Made by a program: the position numbers and the translations under genes
Shown here: in pieces, positions 9,692-17,725 of the stretch
Layout of the letters: the number at the start of each line of letters is the position of its first letter
How positions within the stretch are numbered: position 1 is the first letter of the stretch
Source: an uncultured Oscillospiraceae bacterium
GTDB taxonomy: Bacteria > Bacillota > Clostridia > Oscillospirales > Oscillospiraceae
NCBI GenBank assembly: GCA_934590325.1
Contig: CAKTOW010000008.1
Span: 1-64,000 of the forward strand
Length of the DNA: 64,000 nucleotides
Direction: 5' to 3'
Notes under the pieces: model-generated
The model's input: the letters and a program-made list of their open reading frames with translations, nothing else
What the model was told of the DNA's origin: nothing
Databases searched by the model: none

Positions 9692-11794
9692 ATGAGAAGG
9701 CGACGGGACGAGGAGCTATACGGTGCGTCCGACGGTCAGGAGGACGAGCTTTCACTGGAGGCCATCCTTGCCGAGTACGGCAGGGGTGGGCGTCAGCCTG
9801 CCCCGGAGCCGGAGACCACGGAGGCGGCGCCCACCGCGCCCGTGCCCGTGCCGGAGCCCGTCCCGGAGCCTGAGCCTGCTTCGGAGCCGGAGGAAGAAAC
9901 GACACCGGAGGACGTCCGGGAGCCGGTGTATGAGTCGGCGGCGCCCGACCGGGTGGCGCTGAAGGACATCATGTCCCAGACCGTGGACGCGGTGCTGGAG
10001 GACGAGGACGACGGGGTCATCGACCAGCCGGTGCCCCTGGCGGAGCGCATCGCGGGGCTGATGGAGCGCCTGCGCCGCCCGGTGAAGGGCGCGAAGCGCC
10101 GCCCGGACCTCCGGGATACGGAGAAGCTGTTCGACGAGCCGGAGGCGGAGCCGGAACCGGAGGAACCGCCGGAGCCGGAGCCCCTCATCGAGGACGCCCT
10201 GCGGGACGAGAAGCGGCGCTGCGGCCGCCTGCGGGGCGGGCTGATATGGGGGCTGTTCCCCGCGCTGGCGCTGGTGGCTGCGGCGGTGCTGCAGGAGATG
10301 GAGCTGCTGCCGTCGGCTTGGCTGGACGAGGCCATGCTGCGGTGCGCGGCGCTGGGAGCCGGGCTGCTGCTGACGGCGCTGATCTGCATGCCGGTGTGGC
10401 GGCAGGCGGCGGAGCTGCTGCGGGAGGGCAAGGCCGGGTGTGAGCTGTGCACGGCCATCGCGGTGCTGACGCAGCTGATATGCTGCGTGTGCGGCATCGT
10501 CACCGGCAGCACCAGGGCCACGCCCTATGCCGCTGCCGGCGCGCTGCTGATACTCGCATGCCAGTGGGGGCTGTATCTGGAGGCGGAGACACGGCGCAGC
10601 GCATACCACCTGCTGCTGCTCAACGGCGATGTACCCTACGTGGCCTCCGTCACGGAGGCGGGGGTGTGCAAGCAGAGGGGCACCGTGGAGGGCTTCTACC
10701 GCCTGACGCGGCAGAGCGACCCGGCCCGGAAATGGCAGAACTACGTGCTGCCCCTGGTGCCCGCCGCCGCGGCGGTGCTCAGCGGCGTGGTGTGCTTCTC
10801 CGGCGGGAGCATGAGCGACTTCCCCTGGGTGCTGACGGCGCTGACCACCGCGGGGGCGGGGCTCAGCGTGCCCCTGAGCGGCGTGCTGCCCATGTATTAT
10901 CTGACGAAACGGCTGAACCGCAGCGGCTGCGCCGCGGCGGGGTACGCCGGTGCAAGAGCCGTCAGCCGCCCGAAGCGGCTGGTGCTGACGGACGACGACC
11001 TGTTCCCTGCGGGGACGGTGACGCTGAACGGCTACAAGGTCTTCGGCGAGGAGCGCAGCCGCGCGGTGTCCTACGCCGCGTCGGTGGCCAGGGCGGCGGG
11101 CAGCAGCCTGACGCCGCTGCTGGAGCGGCAGCTGACCGCCGAGGGCGGCTTCCACCTGCCGGTGGAGTGGGTGAACTACTGCGAGGAGGGCGGCATGGAG
11201 GCCAACATCCGCGGCGAGACCGTGCTCATGGGCAGCGCGTTCTTCATGAAGAAGCGGAAGGTGGCGCTGCCCCGCGACATGAAGCTGCCCACCGGTGTGT
11301 TCCTGGCGGTGGACGGCGCGCTGACGGCGGTGTTCGCCGTAAAGTACCAGCCCTCCCGCAACGCGGAGTGGGCGCTGCGGACGCTGAAGCGATCCCATAT
11401 CACCCCCGTGCTGGCCGTCCGCAGCGGCAACGTGACGCCGGGGCTTATCAAGCGGAAATTCGGTGTGGACGCAAAGCCTGTGTACCCGGACGTGTCTACC
11501 CGGCTGGCGCTGGCCCAGCTGGCGGAGCAGCGGGGCCAGCAGCCCTACGTGGCCATCTGCCGTGAGGGGCTCATGCCCCTGGTGGAGTCCGTGGCCGGCA
11601 GCCGCCGTGCGGTGAAGGCCGTGCGCACCGCCACCATCCTCAGCTATATCGGCGCCCTGGCGAGCGTGGCGCTGGCGTACTATCTTACGTCCGTGGGGAA
11701 CTTCGCCCTGATGACACCCATCGCCATGGTGGTGTATCAGTTGCTGTGGCTGCTGCCGACGATACTGCTGGCAGGACTGGTGAAACATTACTGA
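9692..11794 (+). CDS. P-type-ATPase-like membrane protein lacking all catalytic motifs
   Basis: A 700-aa protein. Residues 1-180 are an acidic, Pro/Glu-rich, probably disordered cytoplasmic region. TM helices follow from about residue 186, and a last pair sits at 655-698. The rest aligns by eye with the CopA encoded at 34795. A GYAGARAVSRPKRLVLTDDDL segment (phosphorylation loop near residues 432-437) stands where CopA has VVLDKTGT. PVLAVRSGN (577-580) stands where CopA has VVLLTGDN. VAICREGL (624-627) replaces VAMVGDGIN. No TGES actuator motif and no CPC metal site are present, and the region between the middle TMs is too short for an actuator domain. It therefore cannot be an ion pump by the usual mechanism. 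It is likely a scaffold or regulatory pseudo-pump. It may share the rlmB transcript. Confidence 0.75.
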   Translation: MRRRRDEELYGASDGQEDELSLEAILAEYGRGGRQPAPEPETTEAAPTAPVPVPEPVPEPEPASEPEEETTPEDVREPVYESAAPDRVALKDIMSQTVDAVLEDEDDGVIDQPVPLAERIAGLMERLRRPVKGAKRRPDLRDTEKLFDEPEAEPEPEEPPEPEPLIEDALRDEKRRCGRLRGGLIWGLFPALALVAAAVLQEMELLPSAWLDEAMLRCAALGAGLLLTALICMPVWRQAAELLREGKAGCELCTAIAVLTQLICCVCGIVTGSTRATPYAAAGALLILACQWGLYLEAETRRSAYHLLLLNGDVPYVASVTEAGVCKQRGTVEGFYRLTRQSDPARKWQNYVLPLVPAAAAVLSGVVCFSGGSMSDFPWVLTALTTAGAGLSVPLSGVLPMYYLTKRLNRSGCAAAGYAGARAVSRPKRLVLTDDDLFPAGTVTLNGYKVFGEERSRAVSYAASVARAAGSSLTPLLERQLTAEGGFHLPVEWVNYCEEGGMEANIRGETVLMGSAFFMKKRKVALPRDMKLPTGVFLAVDGALTAVFAVKYQPSRNAEWALRTLKRSHITPVLAVRSGNVTPGLIKRKFGVDAKPVYPDVSTRLALAQLAEQRGQQPYVAICREGLMPLVESVAGSRRAVKAVRTATILSYIGALASVALAYYLTSVGNFALMTPIAMVVYQLLWLLPTILLAGLVKHY

Positions 11795-11795
11795 C

Positions 11796-11997
11796 GGCGG
11801 TATCTTTTCCGCCCTGCCATCGTCAGGCCTCCTCGGCGTATACCCGATACGCCGTCGTCGGCCTGCCATCGGCAGGACGAAAAATCTCTCCGCCGTGGCG
11901 GTATCTTTTCCACCTTGCCTGTGTCAGACCTCCTCGACGTACACACGACACGCCGCCGCCGGTCTGCCATCGGCAGGAGCAAAAATCTCTCCGCCGT
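11796..11997. repeat. two tandem copies of a 101-bp repeat
   Basis: Copy 1 spans 11796-11896 and copy 2 spans 11897-11997, with no gap and about 85% identity (15 mismatches by my count). Each begins GGCGGTATCTTTTCC and ends AAAAATCTCTCCGCCGT. Each contains a CTGCC-ATC-GGCAG stem-loop, and copy 1 also has GGCGTAT-ACCCG-ATACGCC. It lies between the pseudo-ATPase gene and the EF-G paralogue. No ribosome site or convincing coding frame is seen. Confidence 0.8.
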
Positions 11998-12084
11998 TAG
12001 AGCGCTGGACAAGGGGAAAAGAAAAACCCGGACGACATCGGCGAGATGAACAGAGAAGAACACTTGTGATTGTTCAAAGTGACG

Positions 12085-12111
12085 AAAAGTGCGGGATGAC
12101 CCCGCACTTTT
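12085..12111 (+). terminator. intrinsic terminator
   Basis: AAAAGTGCGGG-ATGAC-CCCGCACTTTT, an 11-bp stem ending in T4. It closes the rlmB/pseudo-ATPase unit after the tandem repeat. Confidence 0.7.
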
Positions 12112-12134
12112 CCCACAAATACCTAAATTAGTGG

Positions 12135-12163
12135 TTGTCAGACCAGCGGAAATACTATATAAT
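12135..12163 (+). promoter_or_regulatory. promoter of the EF-G paralogue
   Basis: -35 TTGTCA (12135-12140), 17-bp spacer, -10 TATAAT (12158-12163). The 70-base leader contains an imperfect GTCCGC...GGCGGAC hairpin. Confidence 0.7.
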
Positions 12164-12234
12164 CGATACGTTGAGCTACTGTCCGCGGCTGTGGGCGGCG
12201 GACTTCAAGAAAATGAAGGGAGTACATCACTATT

Positions 12235-14286
12235 ATGACTGCTAACGACATTCGCAATATCGCCCTGCTGGGTCACGGAGGCTCCGGCAAGACCTCTCTG
12301 GCGGAGCAGATGCTGTTTATGACCAAGGGTACCGACCGTCTGGGCAAGACCGCCGACGGCAACACCACCTGTGACTACGACGCCGAAGAGATCAAGCGCC
12401 AGATATCCATCTCCCTGGCCTTCGCTCCCGTGCAGTACAAGGGCAAGAAGATCAACGTCATGGACGCCCCCGGCAACTTCGATTTCTCCGGCGAGGCCGT
12501 GTGCGCCATCCGCGCCGCTGAGTGCGCCGTCATCGTGGGCAACGCCAAGGACGGCCTGTCTGTGGGTATGGAGCGTACCTGGAAGATGCTGGGCAAGAAG
12601 CCCCGCATGATGTTCATCAACCGCGTGGAGGAGGCCAACTCCGACTATGCCAGCTGCATCGAGACCATCAAGGCCAAGTACGGCACCGCCATCGCCCCCA
12701 TCGTGGCCACCAAGGCCGACGCCAACAAGGCCGTCACCGTGATCGTGGACCTGCTGCACAACAAGGCCTACGACGCCAAGGGCGAGTGCGCCATCCCCGG
12801 CGATATGGCCGACGAGGTGGAGAGCCTGCGTGCCGAGCTGATGGAGGCCGCCGCCGGCGCCGACGAGGAGCTGATGGAGAAGTTCTTCGAGACCATGGAG
12901 CTGTCCGCCGAGGATATGGCCAAGGGCCTGAAGATCGGCGTGCGCGACGGCAGCGTGTGCCCCGTGCTGTGTGGCTCCGCCGTCACCGGTATGGGCGTGG
13001 ATATGCTGATGCAGACCATCGTGGACCTGGTGCCCGTGGCCACCGATATGCCCGCCGAGGCCGCCGAGGATGACGACGGCAACGCCATCGAGGTCGCCTA
13101 TGACCCCAACGGCACCACCGCCGCCTTCGTGTTCAAGACCATCTCCGACCAGTACGGCAAGTTCTCCATGATCAAGGTCATCCGCGGCAAGGTCACCAGC
13201 GATATGTCCCTGTACAACATGACCACCGGCAACACCGAGAAGCTGGGCCGCCTGTACACCATGAAGGGCAAGAAGGCCGAGGAGACCAAGGAGATCTGCT
13301 GCGGCGACATCGGCGCCATCGGCAAGATGGACAAGGTCAAGACCGGCGACACCCTGTGCGAGCCCAAGACCTACGTGAAGTTCGCGCCTCTGGCCTTTGC
13401 CCCCGCCTGCTACGAGCGCGCCATCTCCCCCAAGACCAAGCAGGAGATCGAGAAGCTGGGCACCGGCCTGAACAAGCTGAACGAGGAGGATCCCACCTTC
13501 TCCGTCACCAACAACGCCGAGACCCACCAGACCGTTATCTCCGGCGCCGGCGACATCCAGATCGACGTGCTGTGCAGCAAGCTGAAGACCCGCTTCGGCG
13601 TGGACGCGGAGCTGGACACCCCCCGTGTCGCCTATCGTGAGAAGATCCGCAGCACCGTGCGCAAGCAGGGCCGTTATAAGAAGCAGACCGGCGGCAGCGG
13701 CCAGTTCGGCGATGTGCATATCATCTTCGAGCCCCAGACCGAGCAGGAGGATATGATCTTCGAGGAGAACGTGTTCGGCGGCTCCGTGCCCAAGAACTAC
13801 TTCCCCGCCGTGGAAAAGGGCCTGCGCGAGAGCTGCCTGCACGGCGTGCTGGCCGGCTATCCCGTGGTGTTCCTGAAGGCCACCCTGGTGGATGGCTCCT
13901 ACCACCCCGTGGACTCCTCCGAGATCGCGTTCAAGCTGGCCGCCAACCTGGCGTTCAAGGCCGCTCTGCCCGAGGCCAAGCCCGTGCTGATGGAGCCCAT
14001 CGGCGAGCTGAAGGTCACCATCCCCGACAGCTATCTGGGCGACGTGATGGGCGACCTGAACAAGCGCCGCGGCCGCGTCATGGGCATGAACCCCACCGGC
14101 GACGGCGAGCAGGTGCTGGAGGCTGAGGTCCCCATGGCCGAGATGATGAGCTACGCCATCGACCTGCGCTCCATGACCCAGTCCCGCGGTACGTTCACCT
14201 TCAACTTCGTCCGCTACGAGGATTGCCCCGCTGCGGCCCAGGAGAAGGCCATCGCCGAGGCCAAGGCTCTGGCCGAGGCCGAGTAA
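12235..14286 (+). CDS. elongation factor G-like GTPase (EF-G paralogue)
   Basis: A 683-aa translational GTPase with the five-domain EF-G layout. G1 is GHGGSGKTSL at residues 13-22. G3 reads DAPGNFDF where EF-G has DTPGHVDF, so the catalytic His is Asn. G4 reads NRVE where canonical GTPases have NKxD. Domain II, domain III and domain IV (GRYKKQTGGSGQFGDV, VDGSYHPVDSSEIAF) and the C-terminal fold (RRGRVMGM, MMSYAIDLRSMTQSRGTF) are all present. It belongs to the EF-G2/FusA2-like group that coexists with a true fusA. Whether it translocates ribosomes, acts in stress or binds GTP only weakly is unknown. Codon use is strongly biased to C-ending codons, which suggests high expression. Confidence 0.85.
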   Translation: MTANDIRNIALLGHGGSGKTSLAEQMLFMTKGTDRLGKTADGNTTCDYDAEEIKRQISISLAFAPVQYKGKKINVMDAPGNFDFSGEAVCAIRAAECAVIVGNAKDGLSVGMERTWKMLGKKPRMMFINRVEEANSDYASCIETIKAKYGTAIAPIVATKADANKAVTVIVDLLHNKAYDAKGECAIPGDMADEVESLRAELMEAAAGADEELMEKFFETMELSAEDMAKGLKIGVRDGSVCPVLCGSAVTGMGVDMLMQTIVDLVPVATDMPAEAAEDDDGNAIEVAYDPNGTTAAFVFKTISDQYGKFSMIKVIRGKVTSDMSLYNMTTGNTEKLGRLYTMKGKKAEETKEICCGDIGAIGKMDKVKTGDTLCEPKTYVKFAPLAFAPACYERAISPKTKQEIEKLGTGLNKLNEEDPTFSVTNNAETHQTVISGAGDIQIDVLCSKLKTRFGVDAELDTPRVAYREKIRSTVRKQGRYKKQTGGSGQFGDVHIIFEPQTEQEDMIFEENVFGGSVPKNYFPAVEKGLRESCLHGVLAGYPVVFLKATLVDGSYHPVDSSEIAFKLAANLAFKAALPEAKPVLMEPIGELKVTIPDSYLGDVMGDLNKRRGRVMGMNPTGDGEQVLEAEVPMAEMMSYAIDLRSMTQSRGTFTFNFVRYEDCPAAAQEKAIAEAKALAEAE

Positions 14287-14296
14287 ATCGGAATAC

Positions 14297-14331
14297 AAAA
14301 GCCCGGTACGCGCAGCGTACCGGGCTTTTTG
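14297..14331 (+). terminator. terminator of the EF-G paralogue
   Basis: AAAAGCCCGGTACGC-GCA-GCGTACCGGGCTTTTT, a 15-bp stem with T5. Confidence 0.9.
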
Positions 14332-14406
14332 TGCATATTTCCACGGAAAGGGGAAAAGATAAAAAGCAGGGCAAAAAATTTTTCGAAAAAAATTCCAAAA
14401 AACCTC

Positions 14407-14461
14407 TTTACAAATTCGGAACAGTGTGGTACTATACAAATGCAAACGATAATTGTTAGCA
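14407..14461 (+). promoter_or_regulatory. promoter and Fur/PerR-like operator
   Basis: -35 TTTACA (14407-14412), 17-bp spacer, -10 TACTAT (14430-14435). Just downstream, 14441-14461 is a 21-bp dyad of the form TGC-N-AAC-N-AT-N-AT-N-GTT-N-GCA. Its centre, GATAATTGTTAG, resembles PerR/Fur boxes. Its position over the transcript start fits repression, probably autoregulation by the adjacent Fur-family gene. Confidence 0.55.
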
Positions 14462-14481
14462 ATAAGGAAGGAGCAGGGCGT

Positions 14482-14868
14482 ATGGAGAACACAAGGCACA
14501 GCCCCAAGCGGGAGGCGATACTGCAGTGCCTGCGCTCCACCACCTGCCACCCCTCAGCGGAATGGGTGTACAGCCAGCTGAAGCCGCAGATACCGGACCT
14601 GTCCCTGGCTACGGTGTACCGCAATCTGGCGCGGTTCCGGGCGGAGGGCGCGGTGCAGGTCATCGGCTGTGTGGATGGGGAGGACCGCTACGACGGCAAT
14701 GTGGCGCCTCACGGACACTTTATCTGCCGCTGCTGCGGCGCGGTCATCGATCTGCCGCCCATACCGGTGGTGGCGCCCGACATGGAGAAGGTGGGGCGGG
14801 AGGACAGCTGCAACGTGACCTTCTACGGTCACTGCAACGCCTGTCTGGCTGTCAGAAAAACCAGTTGA
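14482..14868 (+). CDS. Fur-family transcriptional regulator (PerR-like)
   Basis: A 128-aa metal-dependent repressor. The N-terminal winged helix has a recognition region, [16 protein letters not shown]. The dimerisation domain has the [10 protein letters not shown] metal/structural motif, a first CxxC pair and a second pair in HCNACL, which would hold the structural zinc. The ATG at 14482 follows GGAAGGAG, so the start is well supported. The reverse rubrerythrin follows 70 bases downstream, which favours a peroxide-sensing PerR role rather than iron homeostasis. The residues that separate PerR from Fur cannot be assigned by eye. Confidence 0.8.
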   Translation: MENTRHSPKREAILQCLRSTTCHPSAEWVYSQLKPQIPDLSLATVYRNLARFRAEGAVQVIGCVDGEDRYDGNVAPHGHFICRCCGAVIDLPPIPVVAPDMEKVGREDSCNVTFYGHCNACLAVRKTS

Positions 14869-14938
14869 CAATAGCCGCTGCGGCGGCGTCAAAAATAAGA
14901 AACAACAACGACGAATACATATTATGGAGGTAATTACT

Positions 14939-15508
14939 ATGAAGAAGTGGGTCTGTCCTGTTTGCGGTTATGTTCATGAGGGTGACGTTCCCCCCGCCGA
15001 GTGCCCTGTCTGCCACGTCAGCGGTGACAAGTTCACCCTGCAGGCGGAGGAGAAGTCCTGGGCCGCCGAGCACGTTGTGGGCGTAGGCAAGGTCTTTGGT
15101 GAGGATGTGCCTGAGGATGTCCGCAAGGAGATCATCGACGGTCTGCGCGCCAACTTTGAGGGCGAGTGCTCCGAGGTGGGTATGTATCTGGCTATGGCCC
15201 GTGTGGCCCACCGCGAGGGCTATCCCGAGATCGGCCTGTACTGGGAGAAGGCCGGTCTGGAGGAGGCCGAGCACGCTGCCAAGTTCGCCGAGCTGCTGGG
15301 CGAGGTCATCACCGACAGCACCAGGAAGAACCTGGAGATGCGCGTAGACGCCGAGAACGGCGCTACCGCCGGCAAGTTTGAGCTGGCCAAGCTGGCGAAG
15401 AAGTACAACCTGGACGCCATCCACGACACCGTGCATGAAATGGCCCGCGACGAGGCCCGTCACGGCAAGGCGTTTGAGGGTCTGCTGGAGCGGTACTTCG
15501 GGAAGTAA
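14939..15508 (+). CDS. reverse rubrerythrin (N-terminal rubredoxin, C-terminal diiron domain)
   Basis: A 189-aa oxidative-stress protein that reduces H2O2 (and O2) using rubredoxin/NADH electrons. The rubredoxin domain comes first ([10 protein letters not shown]...CPVC, residues 5-26). The ferritin-like diiron domain follows, with [15 protein letters not shown] and a final DEARHG carrying Glu/His ligands. This domain order is the reverse of classical rubrerythrin and is typical of PerR-regulated clostridial enzymes. An ATGGAGG site lies upstream of the ATG at 14939. It is adjacent to the Fur/PerR-like gene and is probably under its control. Confidence 0.92.
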   Translation: MKKWVCPVCGYVHEGDVPPAECPVCHVSGDKFTLQAEEKSWAAEHVVGVGKVFGEDVPEDVRKEIIDGLRANFEGECSEVGMYLAMARVAHREGYPEIGLYWEKAGLEEAEHAAKFAELLGEVITDSTRKNLEMRVDAENGATAGKFELAKLAKKYNLDAIHDTVHEMARDEARHGKAFEGLLERYFGK

Positions 15509-15522
15509 ATAAGGGTAAACGC

Positions 15523-15551
15523 AACCGGGGAGCGAAAGCTCCCCGGTTTTT
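15523..15551 (+). terminator. terminator after reverse rubrerythrin
   Basis: AACCGGGGAGC-GAAA-GCTCCCCGGTT followed by T's. Confidence 0.9.
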
Positions 15552-15555
15552 GCTG

Positions 15556-15797
15556 CTATTTAAGAAGTTCCGCTTTTTTTGCTTGGAATTCTTCTTCGGT
15601 GATCGCGCCGTGATCTAATAGGGATTTGTACATTTTGAGCTTATCAGCATTTCCGATGCAAGCGGCGACGCTGTTTGAGTGTGCTTGAGAACAAGAAAGA
15701 TATTGTATAATTGCAGTTGCTCTTTTATCGCATCATAGTATTGTCCCATGTCTGTCCAGCCGCCCTCTGTTTTGACGGTTACGGACAAATCACTCAA
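15556..15797 (-). pseudogene. SHOCT-domain gene remnant, frameshifted
   Basis: The last codons read KLKMYKSLLDHGAITEEEF then QAKKAELLK-stop. This is the short C-terminal SHOCT domain found on many Gram-positive proteins. Going upstream, the frame closes at a TGA about 110 bases from the domain. The plausible start (ATG at 15797, MSDLSVTVKTEGGW) is in a different frame. No intact protein can be made without a frameshift. The parent function is unknown. Confidence 0.55.
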
Positions 15798-15818
15798 TTA
15801 AAAAATATTGCACTGCTA

Positions 15819-16427
15819 TTATGCACCACTGTAACGAGAACGCATTGTATACTCCGTTCCGTTTCGTGTTAGTAGGAAACCAATGGGACTGCCTTGATAA
15901 AGGCTGTCAATCCACCGCTGATCGGCACTCCCGATGGGGCTAATGACCCCTTCATATTGAAAGGAAACATCTATTTCCACAATCCAAGTATCTTTGCTGA
16001 TTTCAGAAGGTCTAAGTACGTATATGTCCGCGCTTTCTCTGTCCATATCAGTCGTTGGCAGTAGGCGCACTTTGAGATCCCTGTACTCCGTAATCGTAAA
16101 TGTTCGAGCATCGGACGGAGTCATCAAGTCGTCGAGGAACGATTTTGCTAATTCGACAGCAGCTTCCTCGGGATAGGTAGTGCTTTCTTCAGAATCTAAG
16201 GCTCTCTTTCCGCTTACATAAACGTACAGTTTTGTATTCTCGATGGGAATGGAATACGGCGTTTTAGGTTGAGGATCACTGACGGGTACTTGAGGCAGCG
16301 GGACATTGGCAGGCATCTGAATTCTGCGCAACACAAGCAATGCAACTAGCGCACACAGCACTGCAGCAACCATCCAGTGGATATGCTTTCTGCGTATATA
16401 TTGAGCGAATTTACCATCGTGTGCCAT
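15819..16427 (-). CDS. unrecognised single-pass membrane protein
   Basis: A 202-aa protein with a short basic cytoplasmic N-terminus (YIRRKHIHW) and one TM helix at about residues 18-35 (MVAAVLCALVALLVL). A Pro-rich linker and an extracytoplasmic domain of about 150 residues follow, with alternating hydrophobic strands (TWIVEIDVSFQYEG, EYTMRSRY). AAGGAGG lies 7 bases before the ATG. GC content is clearly lower than in both flanking operons. It is flanked by two gene remnants, so the patch looks acquired. I do not recognise a family. The fold could be a DUF4829-like or NTF2-like domain, but that is a guess. Confidence 0.7.
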   Translation of the reverse strand: MAHDGKFAQYIRRKHIHWMVAAVLCALVALLVLRRIQMPANVPLPQVPVSDPQPKTPYSIPIENTKLYVYVSGKRALDSEESTTYPEEAAVELAKSFLDDLMTPSDARTFTITEYRDLKVRLLPTTDMDRESADIYVLRPSEISKDTWIVEIDVSFQYEGVISPIGSADQRWIDSLYQGSPIGFLLTRNGTEYTMRSRYSGA

Positions 16428-16708
16428 TTGCTAACCTCCTTACCTGTTTCTTCCTACCTTCAGAAACGTGATGACCTAGCGATCTCTTTTTTAGTCGATT
16501 CCCCTCACATTCATAAAGCGGTAGTTTTAAGCCCACCTCCAAGGACTGCCTTGCGGTGTAAAGAATACTGTGGATTGGATTTCTTTTCTGCTTGTTTTGT
16601 AAACACACGAACACAAGCAATTAGGCTGAATATTTCATATGTCACCTCCCTACGGATATGCCAACGTGGATGCTCTATATAGTATAGTTGATTCAACATG
16701 GCCGATTA
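16428..16708. other. AT-rich stretch without a supportable gene
   Basis: Overlapping minus-strand open frames of 60-70 codons occur here, but they have no ribosome sites and no recognisable motif. A TATAGTAT/ATATAG-rich segment at 16670-16690 could be a minus-strand -10 for the membrane protein below. Nothing further is visible. Confidence 0.4.
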
Positions 16709-16858
16709 TTACAACATTTCCCAATTAATTGAAATTTGTCCTGGTTCTCCTGCCCAGACTTCTCTATCAGAGTCAGTCTCTCCTTGGGCGAATGTCCCTG
16801 CAGCACCGAGTACAGGGTGTGTCCATCTGACACGGAAGAAGATTTGGTTGCTATTGCC
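16709..16858 (-). pseudogene. probable gene fragment, C-terminal 49 codons only
   Basis: The frame from 16858 to the stop at 16709 reads GNSNQIFFRVRWTHPVLGA and ends GEPGQISINWEML-stop. The composition is protein-like (Trp, Phe, balanced charges). It has no start codon or ribosome site, and a stop lies directly upstream. A shifted frame also gives plausible residues, so assignment is uncertain. Confidence 0.3.
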
Positions 16859-16967
16859 CTACAAATATTGAATTGCGTCGCCAGTTCATTATAACCCTAC
16901 AATTTGTCTCAATACAAGTGTTTTCTCCCCTTTTTGGCAAAATGATAGGGCGGAATGTTGCTCTGCC

Positions 16968-16996
16968 TTGCTATTATTCTCATCCTGTGATATAAT
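16968..16996 (+). promoter_or_regulatory. deoC promoter
   Basis: -35 TTGCTA (16968-16973), 17-bp spacer, -10 TATAAT (16991-16996). It lies 44 bases before deoC. Confidence 0.65.
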
Positions 16997-17040
16997 GCAA
17001 CCAAGTTAAGACCGCAAAATTCCGAAAAGGAGCGAAGATA

Positions 17041-17703
17041 ATGAACGAAGAGCTGAAAAACATCCTCTCCCGGGTGGACCATACGCTGCTGAGCCAGACG
17101 GCCACCTGGGACGAGATCAAGGCCATCTGCGATGACGGCATCAAGTATGGCTGCGCCAGCGTGTGCATTCCCGCCAGCTATGTGAAGCAGGCGGCGGAGT
17201 ACGTGGCGGGCAAGATCGTGATATGCACCGTTATCGGCTTCCCCAACGGCTACGACACCACCGCCGCCAAGTGCTTCGAGGCCGGCGACGCCGTGGCCAA
17301 CGGCGCCGGTGAAATCGACATGGTCATCAACGTGGGCTGGGTGAAGGACAAGCTGTACGGCAAGGTGCTGGAGGAGATCCGCCAGGTCAAGGCCGCCTGT
17401 GACGGCCGCCTGCTGAAGGTCATTATCGAGACCTGCCTGCTGACCGAGGAGGAGAAGATCGAGATGTGCCGCGTGGTCAGCGAGTCCGGCGCGGACTACA
17501 TCAAGACCTCTACGGGCTTCGGCGGCGGCGGAGCCACCCGGGAGGACGTGGCGCTGTTCAAGGCGCACGTGGCGCCCCACGTGAAGATCAAGGCCGCCGG
17601 CGGCATCGCGAACCTGGACGACGCCAGGGATTTCGTGGCGCTGGGCGCCGACCGGCTGGGCACCAGCCGCATCGTCAAGGCCGTGAAGGCCATGGAGCAG
17701 TAA
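17041..17703 (+). CDS. deoC: deoxyribose-phosphate aldolase
   Basis: A 220-aa class I aldolase splitting 2-deoxyribose-5-phosphate into glyceraldehyde-3-phosphate and acetaldehyde, the last step of deoxynucleoside catabolism. A VDHTLL segment (residues 12-17) is the N-terminal signature. [15 protein letters not shown] strand, the Schiff-base lysine in LLKVIIETC and the second lysine region [16 protein letters not shown] are intact, as is VKIKAAGGI. It is 22 bases from deoD and clearly cotranscribed with it. Together with the nucleoside importer downstream it forms a scavenging pathway. A phosphopentomutase (deoB), needed to link them, is not in the window. Confidence 0.96.
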   Translation: MNEELKNILSRVDHTLLSQTATWDEIKAICDDGIKYGCASVCIPASYVKQAAEYVAGKIVICTVIGFPNGYDTTAAKCFEAGDAVANGAGEIDMVINVGWVKDKLYGKVLEEIRQVKAACDGRLLKVIIETCLLTEEEKIEMCRVVSESGADYIKTSTGFGGGGATREDVALFKAHVAPHVKIKAAGGIANLDDARDFVALGADRLGTSRIVKAVKAMEQ

Positions 17704-17725
17704 TTATATTAAGGAGGAAACGACT

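Noticed and set aside
11796..11997. The tandem repeat as a CRISPR array
   Set aside because: Only two units of 101 bp in direct contact, no spacers and no cas genes.
16411..16699. Two overlapping minus-strand open frames of 60-70 codons
   Set aside because: No ribosome sites, no recognisable motif, mutually overlapping frames in AT-rich DNA.
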